From JABMQB01 sp963666575 (GTDB taxonomy: Bacteria > Bacteroidota > Bacteroidia > Bacteroidales > Prolixibacteraceae): a stretch of 64,000 bases of DNA. Positions 63,693-64,000 of this stretch are shown here, piece after piece. The notes under the pieces are model-generated. The model saw only the letters and a list, made by a program, of their open reading frames with translations, made no database searches and was not told the DNA's origin. The DNA is taken from assembly GCA_963666575.2 (NCBI GenBank), contig CAXXYG010000022.1, positions 1 to 64,000 on the forward strand, given 5' to 3'. Position 1 is the stretch's first letter. Every line of letters begins with the position of its first letter. Made by a program: the position numbers and the translations under genes.

Positions 63693-64000
63693 AAATGTTT
63701 TTCAAGCAATTCACTTTTTTTAATAGTACTTTTAATCCACTGTAATTTTATTTCATCTTTTTCTTCTTCTGTTAATTTCCATTCAATTTTATCCGATTCG
63801 TGAAGTTTTAAAGTTAAATGGTGTAAAACTATGGCCGCCGAAACTGAAATATTAAAACTTTCGGTAAAACCATACATTGGTATTTTTATAAATTCATCGG
63901 CATTTTGCTGAATTGTTTCTGATATTCCAGGCAATTCTGAACCAAACACCAAGGCTGATTTGCCCTTTGTAAGGTCAAAATCATTTAAATATGTATCGTT
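63680..64000 (-). CDS. TrmH/SpoU-family RNA 2'-O-methyltransferase, 3' part
   Basis: The C-terminal 106 or so residues of an SPOUT methyltransferase; the 5' end lies beyond the window. The trefoil-knot motifs are clear: KSALVFGSELPGISETI (motif II) and IPMYGFTESFNISVSAAIVL (motif III), where the SAM-binding loop and the conserved Asn-Ser lie. A charged tail follows (EWKLTEEEKDEIKLQW, then a lysine-rich end), as in tRNA Gm18 methyltransferases of the TrmH type. Its last 13 bases overlap the end of the convergent hydrolase gene. Confidence 0.88.
   Translation of the reverse strand, partial: NDTYLNDFDLTKGKSALVFGSELPGISETIQQNADEFIKIPMYGFTESFNISVSAAIVLHHLTLKLHESDKIEWKLTEEEKDEIKLQWIKSTIKKSELLEKHFYEK

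Overview
The window is chromosomal DNA of a Bacteroidota bacterium. It is AT-rich, with TAnnTTTG-type -7 promoter elements, few obvious Shine-Dalgarno sites, SusC/SusD genes, gldD/gldE gliding genes, a hybrid two-component (HTCS) regulator and type IX secretion (T9SS) signals. The combination of a pectin locus, a giant repeat adhesin locus and the mutY-ssb-gldE-gldD order would suit Marinilabiliales or relatives. That placement is an inference from gene content; no 16S or other marker is present. No rRNA, tRNA, CRISPR array, insertion sequence or prophage was seen.

Region 1 (1-2915, minus strand) holds two tandem ABC exporter half-transporters. Both are broken by single-base insertions, four in total. 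A lone 203-residue membrane protein (3215-3826) follows.

Region 2 (3958-25892, all minus strand) is a pectin polysaccharide-utilisation locus (PUL). In transcription order it runs: HTCS sensor/regulator; a 34-codon membrane micro-ORF behind a repeat-rich, operator-like intergenic region; GH105 unsaturated galacturonyl hydrolase; SusC; SusD; a beta-helix surface lipoprotein; two pectin methylesterases; GH43; GH28; a PL1 pectate lyase; a rhamnogalacturonan-acetylesterase-like SGNH esterase; and a second PL1 with a T9SS sorting domain. Together they would demethylate and deacetylate pectin, cleave homogalacturonan by lyase and hydrolase action, import the products through SusCD and remove the unsaturated end sugar. 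A strong intra-operon hairpin separates the binding and transport genes from the enzymes.

Region 3 (26008-32493, minus strand) is a housekeeping operon: mutY, ssb, gldE, gldD, a phosphopantetheinyl transferase, zwf and pgl. Diverging from it on the plus strand are HU, a 30-residue very basic COX24/AURKAIP1-like protein and RNase G (32630-34692, with a clear terminator). A DsbD-family protein (34971-36902), a convergent AsmA-like protein (36966-40181) and a DUF2284 protein (40536-41072) follow. The 477-base gap after DUF2284 carries a regular 42-bp (84-bp dimer) tandem repeat.

Region 4 (41550-62357, minus strand) is a tightly packed four-gene surface-adhesin operon. It encodes a 3543-residue secreted giant protein (GEVED, HYR, SprB-like and cadherin-like domains), a 2334-residue repeat protein with a gliding-motility-type (type B) T9SS C-terminal domain, a PorP/SprF-family outer-membrane protein, and a PD40/OmpA protein with a SPOR-like tail. 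This is the best candidate in the window for an incompletely described system: two giant adhesins with their own outer-membrane partner and peptidoglycan anchor. The window ends with a nicotinamidase-like isochorismatase-fold hydrolase (63048-63692) and the 3' part of a TrmH/SpoU-type RNA methyltransferase.
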